Source: Rhynchopus sp. YZ270_cl-10
Lineage: Eukaryota; Euglenozoa; Diplonemea; Diplonemida; Diplonemidae
Length of the DNA: 64,000 nucleotides
NCBI GenBank assembly: GCA_964035575.1
Contig: OZ037893.1
Coordinates: 682,001-746,000, forward strand
Direction: 5' to 3'
In this document: positions 41,531 through 51,413 of the stretch, one piece after another
How the letters are laid out: each line of letters opens with the position of its first letter
Position numbering within the stretch: position 1 is the stretch's first letter
Position numbers and translations under genes: made by a program
The notes under the pieces: generated by a model
What the model was told of the DNA's origin: nothing
Seen by the model: only the letters and a program-made list of their open reading frames with translations
Database searches by the model: none

Positions 41531-41834
41531 CAAACAAGCTCGCAACCCTCTTGCCAGGCTCTACATGCCTGAGTCAGGTTCTCAGCTGCGCAAGAAACCT
41601 GAACACGAAACACAGAAGTGCCGTCCACACAGCGTTGTTATCGAACCCTGCCTCGCAACTTATGCGTGAGCAGGGCAGCTTTGCCACCGCAAGACCACAA
41701 CACAGCAACACGAACATGATGACATAACAAAGAGAACAATCCAACTCCGAACGACTTTGAGAGATAAACTCTTTATTAGGAAGAGCCGGCTGAGTACGCA
41801 TTCTGTTGCTTCCCGACAAAACCCCACCTCAACG
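41531..41834 (+). repeat. 304-bp unit, third copy
   Basis: Looks identical by eye to the units at 32767 and 33071; followed by the R1 start at 41835. Confidence 0.9.
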
Positions 41835-41982
41835 CAAACAAGCTCGCAACCCTCTTGCCAGGCTCTACATGCCTGAGTCAGGTTCTCAGCTGCGCAAGAA
41901 ACATCCATCACACACGAACGACATTCACATTCACATCACCCACCCTACCACCCTTCTCCCAGGCCTCCCTCCCCTGTACACT

Positions 41983-43269
41983 ATGATATGGGTCAGCGTG
42001 CCTCCTAGGGCTCTGTTTCGGAAGGGGTTCGAGGGGTTGCCGAGGGAATCGTTTATCCGGCGACTGCGCAAGAAAGGAGTTGAGGGACGGAGGCAGCCAA
42101 ATGACATTGTGCGTGCGCTTGGGGGGTGTGGGTGTTTGGCGGAGATGTGGCGGTTGTTGGAGGTGACCTCACATACGACTTATGCACGGAGCTCGCGGGG
42201 GACGAAGATGAGTGCTGTGGTGTTTGATACTGTGGTGTCGCTGCAGAAAAAGTTGCGTGGTTGGCCCTTTGCGCCGATGCTGCCTTTCTTCCAGAACGTG
42301 CTGCGAAGCAACCCTGCCTGCTTGCAGGAGGCAGGGGTAGGTGAGTACCTGAGCCTGCTTGCGGCAGGTGGCCGCCCCCTCCTCGCCGCCTCTCTTCTCT
42401 CTGCACAGACGCTGCGCCGTGCCATGCTCTCCGAACGCATCACCGAGGCACATCTCATCGTGATGCTCACCTCCCCCCCCGAACACACAAAAGGCTCGCC
42501 CCACAAAGCCACCCTCGCCAAGGCGCTCATCGCAAAGAAGATCTTCATCAACCTGCAGACCTCAGGGTCGCTCTGGTCTGCGTCGCATAAGCTTCTCAAA
42601 GAATTGCTCATCTGCTTCAAGAATGGGAAGCAGGTAGGCCCCCGGCAGTTTCTTGTGTACGCTGCAGAGTGCGAGGCTGTGGTCACCTTTTTGGAGAAGA
42701 AGATTGTGTCGCGGAGGGTGGGTGTCGTGCGCACTGCGCAGCAGACGAACCCTTTCACAACACGCCAGCAGCGGCGGATGTACTCAACAGATTCTAAGGA
42801 GGGTCGTCTCATGCAGATTATTGAACACATTGCAACAGACCTGCCGTGCTCTGTGCTGGAAGACACGAGCCTGAATGTGGTGCACCGAGCAGAACTGACG
42901 GAGAAGGTGTTGGAGGCGCACATTGCTTGGGTGTCGATGTGTGATGTGCTCATCAGGGACCTGCCACCTGATCTGGATAGGGAGGCTCGTGTACACAAGC
43001 TTGCCAGTAAATATGGCACGGTCTTAGGTGTACGTGGCTTTGGCAGGCCTGAGGTCGAAGGATTCAAACAGCCCGACTACTGCATTGTCACCATGGGGAC
43101 AGGACTGGATGCGCAGGCATTCCTCGCAGGGGCGAATGGAACAGACCCCTTCTCTGCGCGCAAGATAAAGCTCGCCATCTGCAGGCAAAAGAAGTTACGA
43201 CACAAATTCTCTTCAAGGCGAACCAAAATTATCAAAGAGCACGAGACACTCGTCTGGGAGGTGCTGTGA
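41983..43269 (+). CDS. Helical protein with C-terminal RRM-like region
   Basis: A 428-residue protein from ATG 41983. The frame stays open upstream to 41806, but that part is the copied R1 repeat and is separated by a C/T-rich run ending in TCTCCCAG at 41961, so the extension is probably leader. Residues 1-310 are mostly amphipathic helices with basic patches (SFIRRLRKKGVEGRRQPNDI) and repeat-like helical pairs. About residues 320-400 read RDLPPDLDREARVHKLASKY, GTVLGVRGFGRP then YCIVTMGTGLDAQAFL, the beta-alpha-beta pattern of an RNA recognition motif. The end is very basic (CRQKKLRHKFSSRRTKIIKE). Overall it looks like an RNA-binding protein, perhaps organellar; no specific family is assigned. 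It marks the right border of the duplicated block. Confidence 0.75.
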   Translation: MIWVSVPPRALFRKGFEGLPRESFIRRLRKKGVEGRRQPNDIVRALGGCGCLAEMWRLLEVTSHTTYARSSRGTKMSAVVFDTVVSLQKKLRGWPFAPMLPFFQNVLRSNPACLQEAGVGEYLSLLAAGGRPLLAASLLSAQTLRRAMLSERITEAHLIVMLTSPPEHTKGSPHKATLAKALIAKKIFINLQTSGSLWSASHKLLKELLICFKNGKQVGPRQFLVYAAECEAVVTFLEKKIVSRRVGVVRTAQQTNPFTTRQQRRMYSTDSKEGRLMQIIEHIATDLPCSVLEDTSLNVVHRAELTEKVLEAHIAWVSMCDVLIRDLPPDLDREARVHKLASKYGTVLGVRGFGRPEVEGFKQPDYCIVTMGTGLDAQAFLAGANGTDPFSARKIKLAICRQKKLRHKFSSRRTKIIKEHETLVWEVL

Positions 43270-43487
43270 CGGCCTTTGGGTGTGGATAATTTGAGGGTAG
43301 GTAAGCAATCGTCGATGTCGCCATCCTACCGGTGTATTTCTCTTGGTCTTATGGCCTTTTCTAAGAGAGTAAAGAAGGGTTAATAGTATTCTCTCAAATA
43401 ACAGCGTTTGTACCTGACTTTCTCTTCCTCTCTCCCCATTCAAAAAAGCAAACAAACCTCAGTGGGTAGGGCGGGAAGGGCCTAATC

Positions 43488-45662
43488 ATGTCTGTTGCCT
43501 TGTTGGCTGCGTGCTGTGTGGCGCATATCAACACTCTGTACTTCACAGAGCGTACGTGGCGGAGGACAGAGGCGGGGACGCTTGAGATTGATGTAAAGCT
43601 TTCTGACCCTGAGGATAACGAGATCTCGCTTGACATGCTGGTCGCCATGCACACAAGCAAAATGCACTTTGTGGTTGCATCTGCGGATGCGAGTCTTGTT
43701 GTCCACACACACATTGAGTGGGGACGTGTAGAAAGGGATGTGTTCACCTTTGTCATCAACGAGCCGCTCCCGGGGGGGTGGTACTTTTTGTCCTTCGACT
43801 TTAGTCTGGCGCGGAACATCAATTTGCTGTCTTCAGCACTGATTTCGATCTTTGACAGACATCTGGATGGCATTCTCCTGGGACCAGAGTTGGATGAGTT
43901 TAACGAGTTTCTGTCACCTTACCTTGGGGGGAACATCAGCACCCCACGTGGGCTGTTGAACGGCAAGATACAGCACTATGCTACTGAGTGGCTCGTCAAG
44001 CGTATTCTTGCTGCCAACACCACACTAGAGGACACACTGTGGGGGGTGTACTCCGGGCTCCTCACTCACGGCGCGATCTCGGCCAGAGTGTACCTTTCGG
44101 ACCGGTCTGAGTTCTTTGTTGAGGGTGGTGTTGCTGGGGATGTTGCGCAGTCTTTGATCGAGCCTGTCACCCATGCAGGAAAGACCACTCACAAAGGCAT
44201 TGCAATCCTGGGGGAGGGGTGCGATACCACCGACATCAAGGCATGTACGTTCCACCGCAAGAACGCATCTGCCAGACCTAAGTACCGGGCTGTCCTGCGG
44301 ATGGAAGAGGTGGCGCACTGTGAGTACCCAGGGGAGAGGTATTGGCTGTATGACGATGATCTGCATATTCCTGACTGGAAACAGCTCAAAAAATTTACGA
44401 GCGCAACGATTGCGACTCTAAAGGTCTACCACGCGGAGGATGTAGACGAAGTGGCACCACTGCAAATGACACCACTGCTAGGCGCCTATGCGCATGTGTA
44501 CGTGCTCCCCCGTGGTGAAACGGAGTACCCGCAGTTCGAACACATCCACGCCCAGGCAGAGTTGGCGCAACACAGTGCAGACTGCTGGGACCTGCTCCCC
44601 ACGACCACAATGGTCATACCCAGCGAGGATGCCTTTTCGGCAGTGTCCTTTGCGCTCAACGGCTCGCGCATCTTCAGGGAGGCCACCGTTATCGTGCAGA
44701 TCAATGTCGCAGGTGAATACCTCACAGCAGTCTACGATGTGAAGCCTGACGCAGAGGCGTTGGATGCGACGTACTCACCGACGTACTCACCATCTGTTTT
44801 CTTGGAGGGGCCGTGCAGCTGTGAGGGTGGGTGGGTCTTCATTGGGAGCGACGCAAGCAATGCGACACACACCCTATGCAACTGCGTCAAGCTGTCCGAC
44901 GGGAGCGGGGCCTATGACAGCGGGGTGTGCGAGGCGGAGGGCGCGATGCTTGCGGTGTTCCCTTCGAACCCGGAGGACACGGAGGACCCGACACACTTTG
45001 TACAACGTGCCTTGGCAGGCGACTACATCACCGGGGTGTACGGAAGCACAGACGCAGAGGCCACACACGGGAGGGTAAGGACGTACCTCGGGGGACGCCT
45101 CAACGCTTCAGGTACGCACTACCAATACGACATCACAGACTATCCTGTACCTGCTGTGGAGAACGTTGATGTGAGGGACATCTATTTGTACTCAGGCCCC
45201 GGGAAGGCGTGTCTCACGATGGGTGGGGTGGAGGCAGGGCTGTACGGCACGGATGACTGCACAGCGACACACAGACACCTCTGCATGAGGCGTGAGTGGA
45301 CAGCCGTGCCGCTGGCATCGATACCTGAGGAGGTGAAAACGGATGGAAAGGTGAAAACAGGAGTGATTGCGTTGTTTGTGGTACTCTCCTGCATGGCGTT
45401 TGCTGCTGCAGCAGTGCTCTCCACCCGCAAAACCGGTGTCACACAGAAGCAGGCCACCCCCCTCCCCTCCGAAGCTGACGACGAGGAGATGGGTGTCCAG
45501 CAGGTCATCTACGCAGACGCTGAAAAGGTAGGTTCGGACGTCATTGCGTCCGAACGCCTTACTGGCAAGGAAATAGACGGGCTTGATGAGGTCGTGAACC
45601 AACCATGTGAAATGTCAGAAGCAGGCTCAGATTCCGAGCCTCATGAGGTGTATGTTATATGA
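43488..45662 (+). CDS. Type I membrane glycoprotein with C-type-lectin-like domain
   Basis: A 724-residue protein. The N-terminus is a short hydrophobic signal-like stretch (MSVALLAACCVAHINTLYF). A long ectodomain has several N-x-S/T sites (for example GGNIST, AANTTL, ALNGSR, RLNASG). About residues 460-612 are Cys-rich and resemble a C-type lectin fold: GGWVFIGSDAS, CEAEGAMLAVFPSNPED, and the closing GGVEAGLYGTDDCTATH then RHLCMRR, comparable to the terminal Cys pairs of CTLDs. One membrane span follows at about 620-643 (GVIALFVVLSCMAFAAAAVL), then an acidic 80-residue cytoplasmic tail. Likely a cell-surface receptor or adhesin; the ligand cannot be told. A C/T-rich tract and several AGs lie just upstream (43420-43480). 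Confidence 0.8.
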   Translation: MSVALLAACCVAHINTLYFTERTWRRTEAGTLEIDVKLSDPEDNEISLDMLVAMHTSKMHFVVASADASLVVHTHIEWGRVERDVFTFVINEPLPGGWYFLSFDFSLARNINLLSSALISIFDRHLDGILLGPELDEFNEFLSPYLGGNISTPRGLLNGKIQHYATEWLVKRILAANTTLEDTLWGVYSGLLTHGAISARVYLSDRSEFFVEGGVAGDVAQSLIEPVTHAGKTTHKGIAILGEGCDTTDIKACTFHRKNASARPKYRAVLRMEEVAHCEYPGERYWLYDDDLHIPDWKQLKKFTSATIATLKVYHAEDVDEVAPLQMTPLLGAYAHVYVLPRGETEYPQFEHIHAQAELAQHSADCWDLLPTTTMVIPSEDAFSAVSFALNGSRIFREATVIVQINVAGEYLTAVYDVKPDAEALDATYSPTYSPSVFLEGPCSCEGGWVFIGSDASNATHTLCNCVKLSDGSGAYDSGVCEAEGAMLAVFPSNPEDTEDPTHFVQRALAGDYITGVYGSTDAEATHGRVRTYLGGRLNASGTHYQYDITDYPVPAVENVDVRDIYLYSGPGKACLTMGGVEAGLYGTDDCTATHRHLCMRREWTAVPLASIPEEVKTDGKVKTGVIALFVVLSCMAFAAAAVLSTRKTGVTQKQATPLPSEADDEEMGVQQVIYADAEKVGSDVIASERLTGKEIDGLDEVVNQPCEMSEAGSDSEPHEVYVI

Positions 45663-46235
45663 GGGGAACATAGAACACATTGCCATGTTGCTCCTTTTCA
45701 AAAGGCAACGAGAAGTGCAGAGCTTTGTAGATGGGGTGGTGGTGATGAAACCGAAGGGGAGGGGGGGGAAAGCATAGTGAAGATGAGAGGTTATACAAAA
45801 CAGCGAAAGGCTGACGGACCTTGCTGGCTAATCTGGTTTTCTTGGTTTTGGAAGACCCTAGAAAACTTCAGCCAAACACAGTCACCTTCACTTCCTCCCC
45901 TCCTCCTCAAATCTTTCCTGATATTTATGTTTTTCAATTTCACTTTTTGGTCCGCGTGTTTGCATTTTGAAAAAAAAACTATCAAAATTTACTTTTTGTC
46001 CACATCACAAAAATGCCAATTCGTTTTGTTAAGGTGCCTAATCACACAGTGCGGCTCAAATTCATTTTACGAATTTTTTTTCTTTTAATTCATCGTGGAT
46101 TGTATCTAAATCCAGATGCACGTTTCTCATATTTTCCAGAACTACCTGGAACTCAGGAATAAGATACCACCCATGATTCATCCAACACAATTATAGTTCC
46201 CCGATAAGTGGAACTGCGTTTTTTTTCCCCCCCAT

Positions 46236-46340
46236 CATCAGATGTCAACCTCGAAATGGATGTAAGACTTCATGATCGGGGGTCCACCCGGTGTACCAGT
46301 CATGTACCAAAGGTACACTGTTCAAATCAATTTTTTTTTC
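46236..46340 (+). repeat. Dispersed repeat M, copy at 46.2 kb
   Basis: CAGATGTCAACCTCGAAATG, GATCGGGGGTCCACCCGG, TGTACCAAAGGTACACTGTT, then CAAATCAA and a T-tract. The CACGAGAGGGCTTTGTATTT part is missing. Confidence 0.65.
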
Positions 46341-46491
46341 ATTTTCCGTAGATATACTCTGTAATTAGGGGTAAAGTCTTTAGAGGGGGGGGTTTTTTTG
46401 AGGGGTATTGGGAGTGGGACATATCTTCGTAACTGTTTCTCAAGGAACAGTATAGTTTTTTTTTTCCTCTCTTTTTTTTTGTGATTGAGAT

Positions 46492-46538
46492 CAAGGTGAC
46501 TAAGCAAAGCTTTTGGTTCATCTGATAAGCTTTTATTC
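46492..46538 (+). repeat. Dispersed repeat R3, copy 3
   Basis: AAGGTGACTAAGCAAAGC, TTTTGGTTCATCTGATAAGC, then T-rich. Same orientation as all other copies. Confidence 0.7.
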
Positions 46539-46813
46539 ATTCTTTTTTGGTTTTCCCACTTCCTTCCACCCCCTTTTTTTATGCGTTTCACCCAAAAAAA
46601 AACCTAGCACCACCCTTGAGGAACGTGAATTGTGAGTATAGCTCCTGTTGAATAACAACAAAAGAAAATTACCCTCACCCTTTTTTTAGGCACACTTTCA
46701 CACATATTTCACTCACTTTGTATTTCAAGTCAACTTAAATAACCACCATATCCACCCTCATCCCAATATCTAGACCCTTTTTTTTTGACCACCTTGGGGT
46801 GTTCCTTTAAAAA

Positions 46814-48922
46814 ATGGCACTTACTCTGAAGGTTGCGACTGACTTGTATAGGTCAAAGATTAATTACATTGTGGACTTCCCTAGCGTACCTTCACTGCAT
46901 GCGTTGAAGGTGAAGATGGAGGCTTTGTTCACAAGAGAGGTGGAAGCGAAGCGGCCTGCTGGAGCGCCGTCTACTGTGTTTAGGATTGATCATATTCAGA
47001 TATTTGAGGCAAAGTCGGGTTCGTGGGTGGAGTTGGATAATACTGCACTCTTGCATGAGGGGTGCCAGCTGTATGTCTTCCAGCCCCCATCGGAGTGGCA
47101 TAACGATGCGCAGGGTGGTCTGCCTCCAGCGACGCGCCCTCCTGCTATTATTGACAGATTCCATCCTTCGCCGCTTCGTGCGCCGTTGGTGCCCCCACCC
47201 ATGGTGCCACCACCGCATATGGCAACAGAGGCAGTCGCGCATTCCGCAGTTGCGTTGGGGGATTTGGTGGAGTCTGCACACCATGCGCGTGCTGCGACGT
47301 TGGCTGCCGAGACAGAGGTAGTGGAGACATCGAAGTTCCTCGCAGCGCAGGAAGCAAAGACCATAGGTGCAACAAGGCAAGCGGAAGTGTCGATGTTGCA
47401 TCTGACGGACGCACAGAGGAAGGCGTGTTGTGCAAGGGAGCAGTATACCGCAGCGATGAACGGCGTGGAGGCCGTGAAGTCGTCTGAGCGTAATGCAGTG
47501 TTGGAACACTCGAGGCTTGTGGATGAGGTGCATATCGCGGAAACGCGTTGTCAAGCGCAAGAAACGGATCTCGCGCGTGCGCAGCATCGTCTCACAGAAA
47601 TTGCGCGTCTCGTTGCACAGCAGAAGATCGAGGCAGATCACCACAGAGACCTTGCCATCCGTTGTACAGTTGATCTTGAAACGGCGCAGACCAAAGTTGC
47701 GCAGCAAGAAGCTGCGCTCGAAGCGTCGCGCAGTGGAGTAGAGGAATGCGTCAAGCAGCTGGAGGAGGCGAAGGCGGACGTCGCAACGGCGGAAGCAAAG
47801 CTGGCGGAGACGGACGCAACGTTTGAGGCAAAGCGTGAGGCTACCACAGCAGCGAAGACGAATGTGACCAGCGCAATGACAGCCTTCTCTGCGGCCAAGG
47901 AGGTGGAAGCGATGCGCCGCCAGGAGCAGGTCGAGGCGCAGTACCAGGTGGGCATTGCGCAGACCCGCGCTATGGTGCAAGACGAGGAGACGGCAAAGAT
48001 CGAGCTCAAGCTGAAGGAGGTTGAATCGCTGTTGAAGATGCAACAACTTGAGGTGGACCGACACAAGGAGCTGAGCAACCGCTGCCACCAGGAGCTTGAG
48101 GACGCACGCGCCAAGGAGGAGAGCTCCTGTGCAGAGGCACTGGAGGCACAACGTGCAGTTCACACTGCTGAGGACGAGCTTATGAAAGCAGAGAGGGAGT
48201 TGGAAGGTGCGCTTATTGCGGAGCGTGAGGCGCAATCCCAACAGGTTCTCTCGCAGTCTGAGGTTGACCGTGCGCGTGCCTGTGTAGCAGGGAGAGAGGC
48301 TGCGTTGGAGCGTGCACGCGAGCGTGAACAGCTTGTGTCAGCAGCGCTTGACGACGCAAAGGTGGAGGTGACGCAGACAGAAGTCCGCAAGACCACCCAA
48401 GATGCAGAGCTGGCTGCAACGGAGGAGCGTTTGGTGGAGTTAGAGCGTCTGCATGCGGAGCAGATGATGGAGGTCGAGCGCACCAGAGAGCAGGCAACAG
48501 ATGCACGTGGACGTCTTCTTGCTGCATCCGACACAGAGAAGCAAACTGCAGCAGAGGTGGCCCTCATCCAGACAATGGTCAACACCACGCACGACGAGCT
48601 GCTTAGGAAGCAGGCAGAGCTCGCAGCCTACCAGGACCTGGAGAACGAGGCGGCTGCTGCAAAGATGCAGGCAGAAGGGGAACGTGCCGCACAGCTCACG
48701 CTCATGAGTGCGACGGAGAAGCAGCTCTTCACGTTGCGTGAGAAGGAGGGCATCCGCAGGGCTGCTGAGGAGGAAACTATCCGTGCAGCTGACCTGCAGT
48801 CGCGTCTCACGAGGAGCCTCGAAAGAGAGCAGGTCGACCTGGCTGCACGCAGACTCGCCTTGGAGCAGGAGCTCTCTCCCCACCACATGCATAGACGTGC
48901 GTCGCCCAGACACATGTACTGA
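46814..48922 (+). CDS. BILBO1-type N-terminal domain plus long coiled coil
   Basis: A 702-residue single-exon protein. Residues 1-100 match the N-terminal globular (ubiquitin-like) domain of trypanosome BILBO1 as I remember it: LKVATDLYRSKINYIVDFPS, HIQIFEAKSGSWVEL, and most tellingly CQLYVFQPPSEWH followed by a PPA...PP stretch. BILBO1 builds the flagellar pocket collar, and its N-domain binds partner proteins. A Pro-rich linker (about 110-135) leads to roughly 550 residues of continuous charged coiled coil. The EF-hands that follow the N-domain in BILBO1 are not visible, so this is a BILBO1-domain paralogue rather than a clear orthologue. The C-terminus ends RRASPRHMY, echoing the SLSPRYY end of the Ala-rich protein at 2311. 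Likely cytoskeletal, near the flagellar pocket. Confidence 0.82.
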   Translation: MALTLKVATDLYRSKINYIVDFPSVPSLHALKVKMEALFTREVEAKRPAGAPSTVFRIDHIQIFEAKSGSWVELDNTALLHEGCQLYVFQPPSEWHNDAQGGLPPATRPPAIIDRFHPSPLRAPLVPPPMVPPPHMATEAVAHSAVALGDLVESAHHARAATLAAETEVVETSKFLAAQEAKTIGATRQAEVSMLHLTDAQRKACCAREQYTAAMNGVEAVKSSERNAVLEHSRLVDEVHIAETRCQAQETDLARAQHRLTEIARLVAQQKIEADHHRDLAIRCTVDLETAQTKVAQQEAALEASRSGVEECVKQLEEAKADVATAEAKLAETDATFEAKREATTAAKTNVTSAMTAFSAAKEVEAMRRQEQVEAQYQVGIAQTRAMVQDEETAKIELKLKEVESLLKMQQLEVDRHKELSNRCHQELEDARAKEESSCAEALEAQRAVHTAEDELMKAERELEGALIAEREAQSQQVLSQSEVDRARACVAGREAALERAREREQLVSAALDDAKVEVTQTEVRKTTQDAELAATEERLVELERLHAEQMMEVERTREQATDARGRLLAASDTEKQTAAEVALIQTMVNTTHDELLRKQAELAAYQDLENEAAAAKMQAEGERAAQLTLMSATEKQLFTLREKEGIRRAAEEETIRAADLQSRLTRSLEREQVDLAARRLALEQELSPHHMHRRASPRHMY

Positions 48923-49345
48923 TGACAGAGTTGTGTATTATGAAAAAAAAAGTGCTTTGTGGATTTTGAAAGCGTTTGGTTTGTCTTTTGTTCCCTTCCC
49001 CTCTACTTGTATCTGTAGTATCTTTACCCTTCATTACCCCCCATTCACAACACAACCTGTTTGTTGATTATTATTATTTTTTTGTACGGCATTTCCCCTT
49101 TCTTTTTTGTATTGCTTTTCTTAGAAATTTTTAAATCTACATATAACTGCGACCTCCTCCTCTTCCTCCTTTTCTCTTCGTCAATCTCTTCCCACTCTCA
49201 TTGCATCTGTTGAGGTGTCATCGTTTTCTTTTCTTGCATAAAAGCAAGCTTCTTAAGGTTGCTGTAGGTGAGCTGCAGTAGGATCGTTTCCAACGTCGTG
49301 TTCGTGTTTGCAGAGGACTGATAATAGTCAGTCTGCATGAGAGCA
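48923..49345. other. Intergenic, no gene seen
   Basis: T-rich flank with CCTCCTCTTCCTCCTTTTCT near 49150. No repeats or exons were recognised apart from the acceptor tract that follows. Confidence 0.4.
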
Positions 49346-49384
49346 ACTCTCTCTCTCTCTCTCTCCACCCCCTTCCACCCGCAG
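49346..49384 (+). promoter_or_regulatory. (CT)n pyrimidine tract plus AG, candidate trans-splice acceptor
   Basis: A CT dinucleotide run then CCACCCCCTTCCACCCGCAG ends 20 bases before the HSP60 ATG. It is the clearest acceptor-like site in the window. Because nothing protein-like lies directly upstream, a spliced leader is the likely donor (inference). Confidence 0.55.
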
Positions 49385-49404
49385 CAACACACATACACGA
49401 CATC

Positions 49405-51413
49405 ATGCAGCGCACATCCCAGACCGTGAGACTCGCAGGGCGTCGCACCTACGCCACTGGCAAGGACATCCGTCATGGAATTGAGGCTCGCCAGAAGATG
49501 CTCGACGGAGTTGAGCGCCTGACCAAGGCCGTTGTTGTGACCCTGGGACCCAAGGGACGCAACGTGATCATCCAGCAGCCGTACGGTGGACCTAAGATCA
49601 CCAAGGACGGAGTGACTGTCGCCAAGGCGATTGAGTTCGAGGACCAGTTCGAGAACCTTGGTGCCCAGCTCGTGCGTCAGGTGGCAAACACCACCAACGA
49701 CATGGCTGGAGACGGAACCACAACCAGCACCCTGCTCTCCTGCGCCGTCTTCAAGGAGGGCTACAAGGCAGTGGCCACCGGATCGAACCCGATGGACCTG
49801 AAGCGTGGTATGGACCTCGCCGTGAAGGAGGTGCTTGAGTCGCTCTCCGCACAGTCGAAGCACATCACCACCAAGGAGGAGATCGAGCAGGTGGCCACCA
49901 TCTCCGCCAACGGAGACAAGGAAATTGGTCAGCTCATCGGCGATGCCATGCAGCGTGTGGGCAAGGAGGGTGTCATCACCGTGTCCGACGGCAAGACCCT
50001 GGACACTGAGCTGGACGTTGTTGAGGGAATGTCCTTCGAGCGTGGGTTCATCTCCCCCTTCTTCGTGTCGAACACGAAGACCCAGCGTGTTGAGTTCGAG
50101 GACGCATACGTGCTTGTGTCCAAGGACAAGGTGTCCAACATCAACACCATCCTCCCCGCACTGAACTTCATCGCACAGTCGAACAAGCCGCTTGTCATCA
50201 TCGCTGACGACGTCGACAGCGAAGCGCTGACCACCCTGATCTACAACAAGATCAACGGCAAGATCAAGGTGTCCGCCGTCAAGGCGCCCGGCTTCGGAGA
50301 CAACAAGACCAACACCCTTCAGGACATTGCCATCTTCTCTGGCGCAACCATGCTGAGCGAGGACGCGGGCACCAGCATCACCGAGGCAGCTGACTTCAAC
50401 CCCTCGATGCTGGGAACCGTGAAGAAGGCGACGATGTCGAAGGACAGCACGGTGCTGCTGTCGGGAGGAGGCAGCGTGGAGGGTGTGCAGGAGAGGTGCG
50501 ACCTGCTGAAGGAGCTCATCGACGCTGAGACAAGCGACTACTCGCGCGAGAAGCTTCAGGAGCGCCTGGCCAAGCTTGGCGGAGGAGTGGCCGTGATCCG
50601 CACTGGTGGTGCGTCCGAGGTGGAGGTGTCCGAGAAGAAGGACCGCATCACCGACGCACTCAACGCCACACGCGCCGCTGTCGCCGAGGGCATCGTCGCA
50701 GGAGGAGGCTCTGCCCTCCTCTTCGCCACCCAGCGCCTCCAGAAGCTCCTCGACGACCCCTCCATCATCCCCGACCAGAAGGTCGGTGTGCGTCTCCTCA
50801 TCAACGCGCTCAAGGTATGCACTGGGTTTGGGCTTCACACCAACTTTCCCCTCCCTAAGAGTTATACGATAACGATGATTTTCAATTATTGTGATAGTGA
50901 GGTGAGGTCAAAATTTAGTTTTTGTGCAGAAAAAAAAACGCGGTTTTTTTTCAGATGTAAAACAAATGACATATTTCATATCAACTTTTATTAGATTTCC
51001 TTTTCAACTCCACTCCACTTTATGCAAAAAAAAATACCCGCAAAATTATCAATATTTTCAATAATTCCAACTTATTTTATCTCCCTTTTCAAAAACAGCT
51101 TCCTGTGCGCACCATTGCTGAGAACGCTGGAGTTGAGGGAGCTGTTGTTGTGGAGAAGGTGCTCGGTGAGGGCAAGGAAGGGTTCGGTTACAACGCGGCC
51201 ACTGGAACCTACGGCAACATGTTCGACGAGGGTGTCATCGACCCTACAAAGGTTGTGCGTTGCTGCATCGTTGACGCTGCATCTGTTGCGTCCCTCCTCA
51301 CCACAACTGAGGCCGCAATCTGCGACCTCCCTGCCAAGGCAGGAGCTGGAGGCCCGGCAATGCCCCCAATGGGAGGAATGGGCGGTATGGGAGGAATGGG
51401 AGGAATGATGTGA
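49405..51413 (+). CDS. HSP60: Mitochondrial chaperonin HSP60 (Cpn60), two exons
   Basis: Exons 49405-50814 and 51099-51413 (intron 284 nt, GTATGC...AAACAG, phase 0) give 574 residues, the normal length. The N-terminus [20 protein letters not shown] is a basic, Ser/Thr-rich mitochondrial presequence. Diagnostic GroEL-type blocks follow: [12 protein letters not shown], the ATP-site [16 protein letters not shown] just before it, KAPGFGDNK in the apical domain, and the C-terminal [13 protein letters not shown] repeat. HSP60 forms the double-ring folding chamber of the mitochondrial matrix with HSP10. Codons are strongly C/G-ending, as in uS10, indicating high expression; this also produces a 546-codon antisense shadow frame. 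The ATG is set by homology and by the acceptor at 49384. Confidence 0.98.

Larger units (their letters stand above)
45663..46813. other. Intergenic with M and R3 repeats, no gene
   Basis: Apart from the two repeats listed below, the stretch is T- and A-rich with no supported exon. TATCTAG at about 46766-46772 followed by a T8 run may provide the acceptor for the next gene. Confidence 0.4.

Noticed and set aside
41806-41982. N-terminal extension of the RRM-like gene
   Set aside because: It is the copied R1 repeat, and an acceptor-like CTCCCAG separates it from the preferred ATG.
46892-48241. 449-codon open frame antisense to the BILBO1-domain gene
   Set aside because: Cys/Arg/Leu-rich complement of a coiled-coil coding sequence; no start context or motif.
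49198-50838. 546-codon open frame antisense to HSP60
   Set aside because: Shadow of the strongly biased third-position G/C codons of HSP60; its composition (Leu/Val/His/Gly) follows from the complement, and there is no motif.
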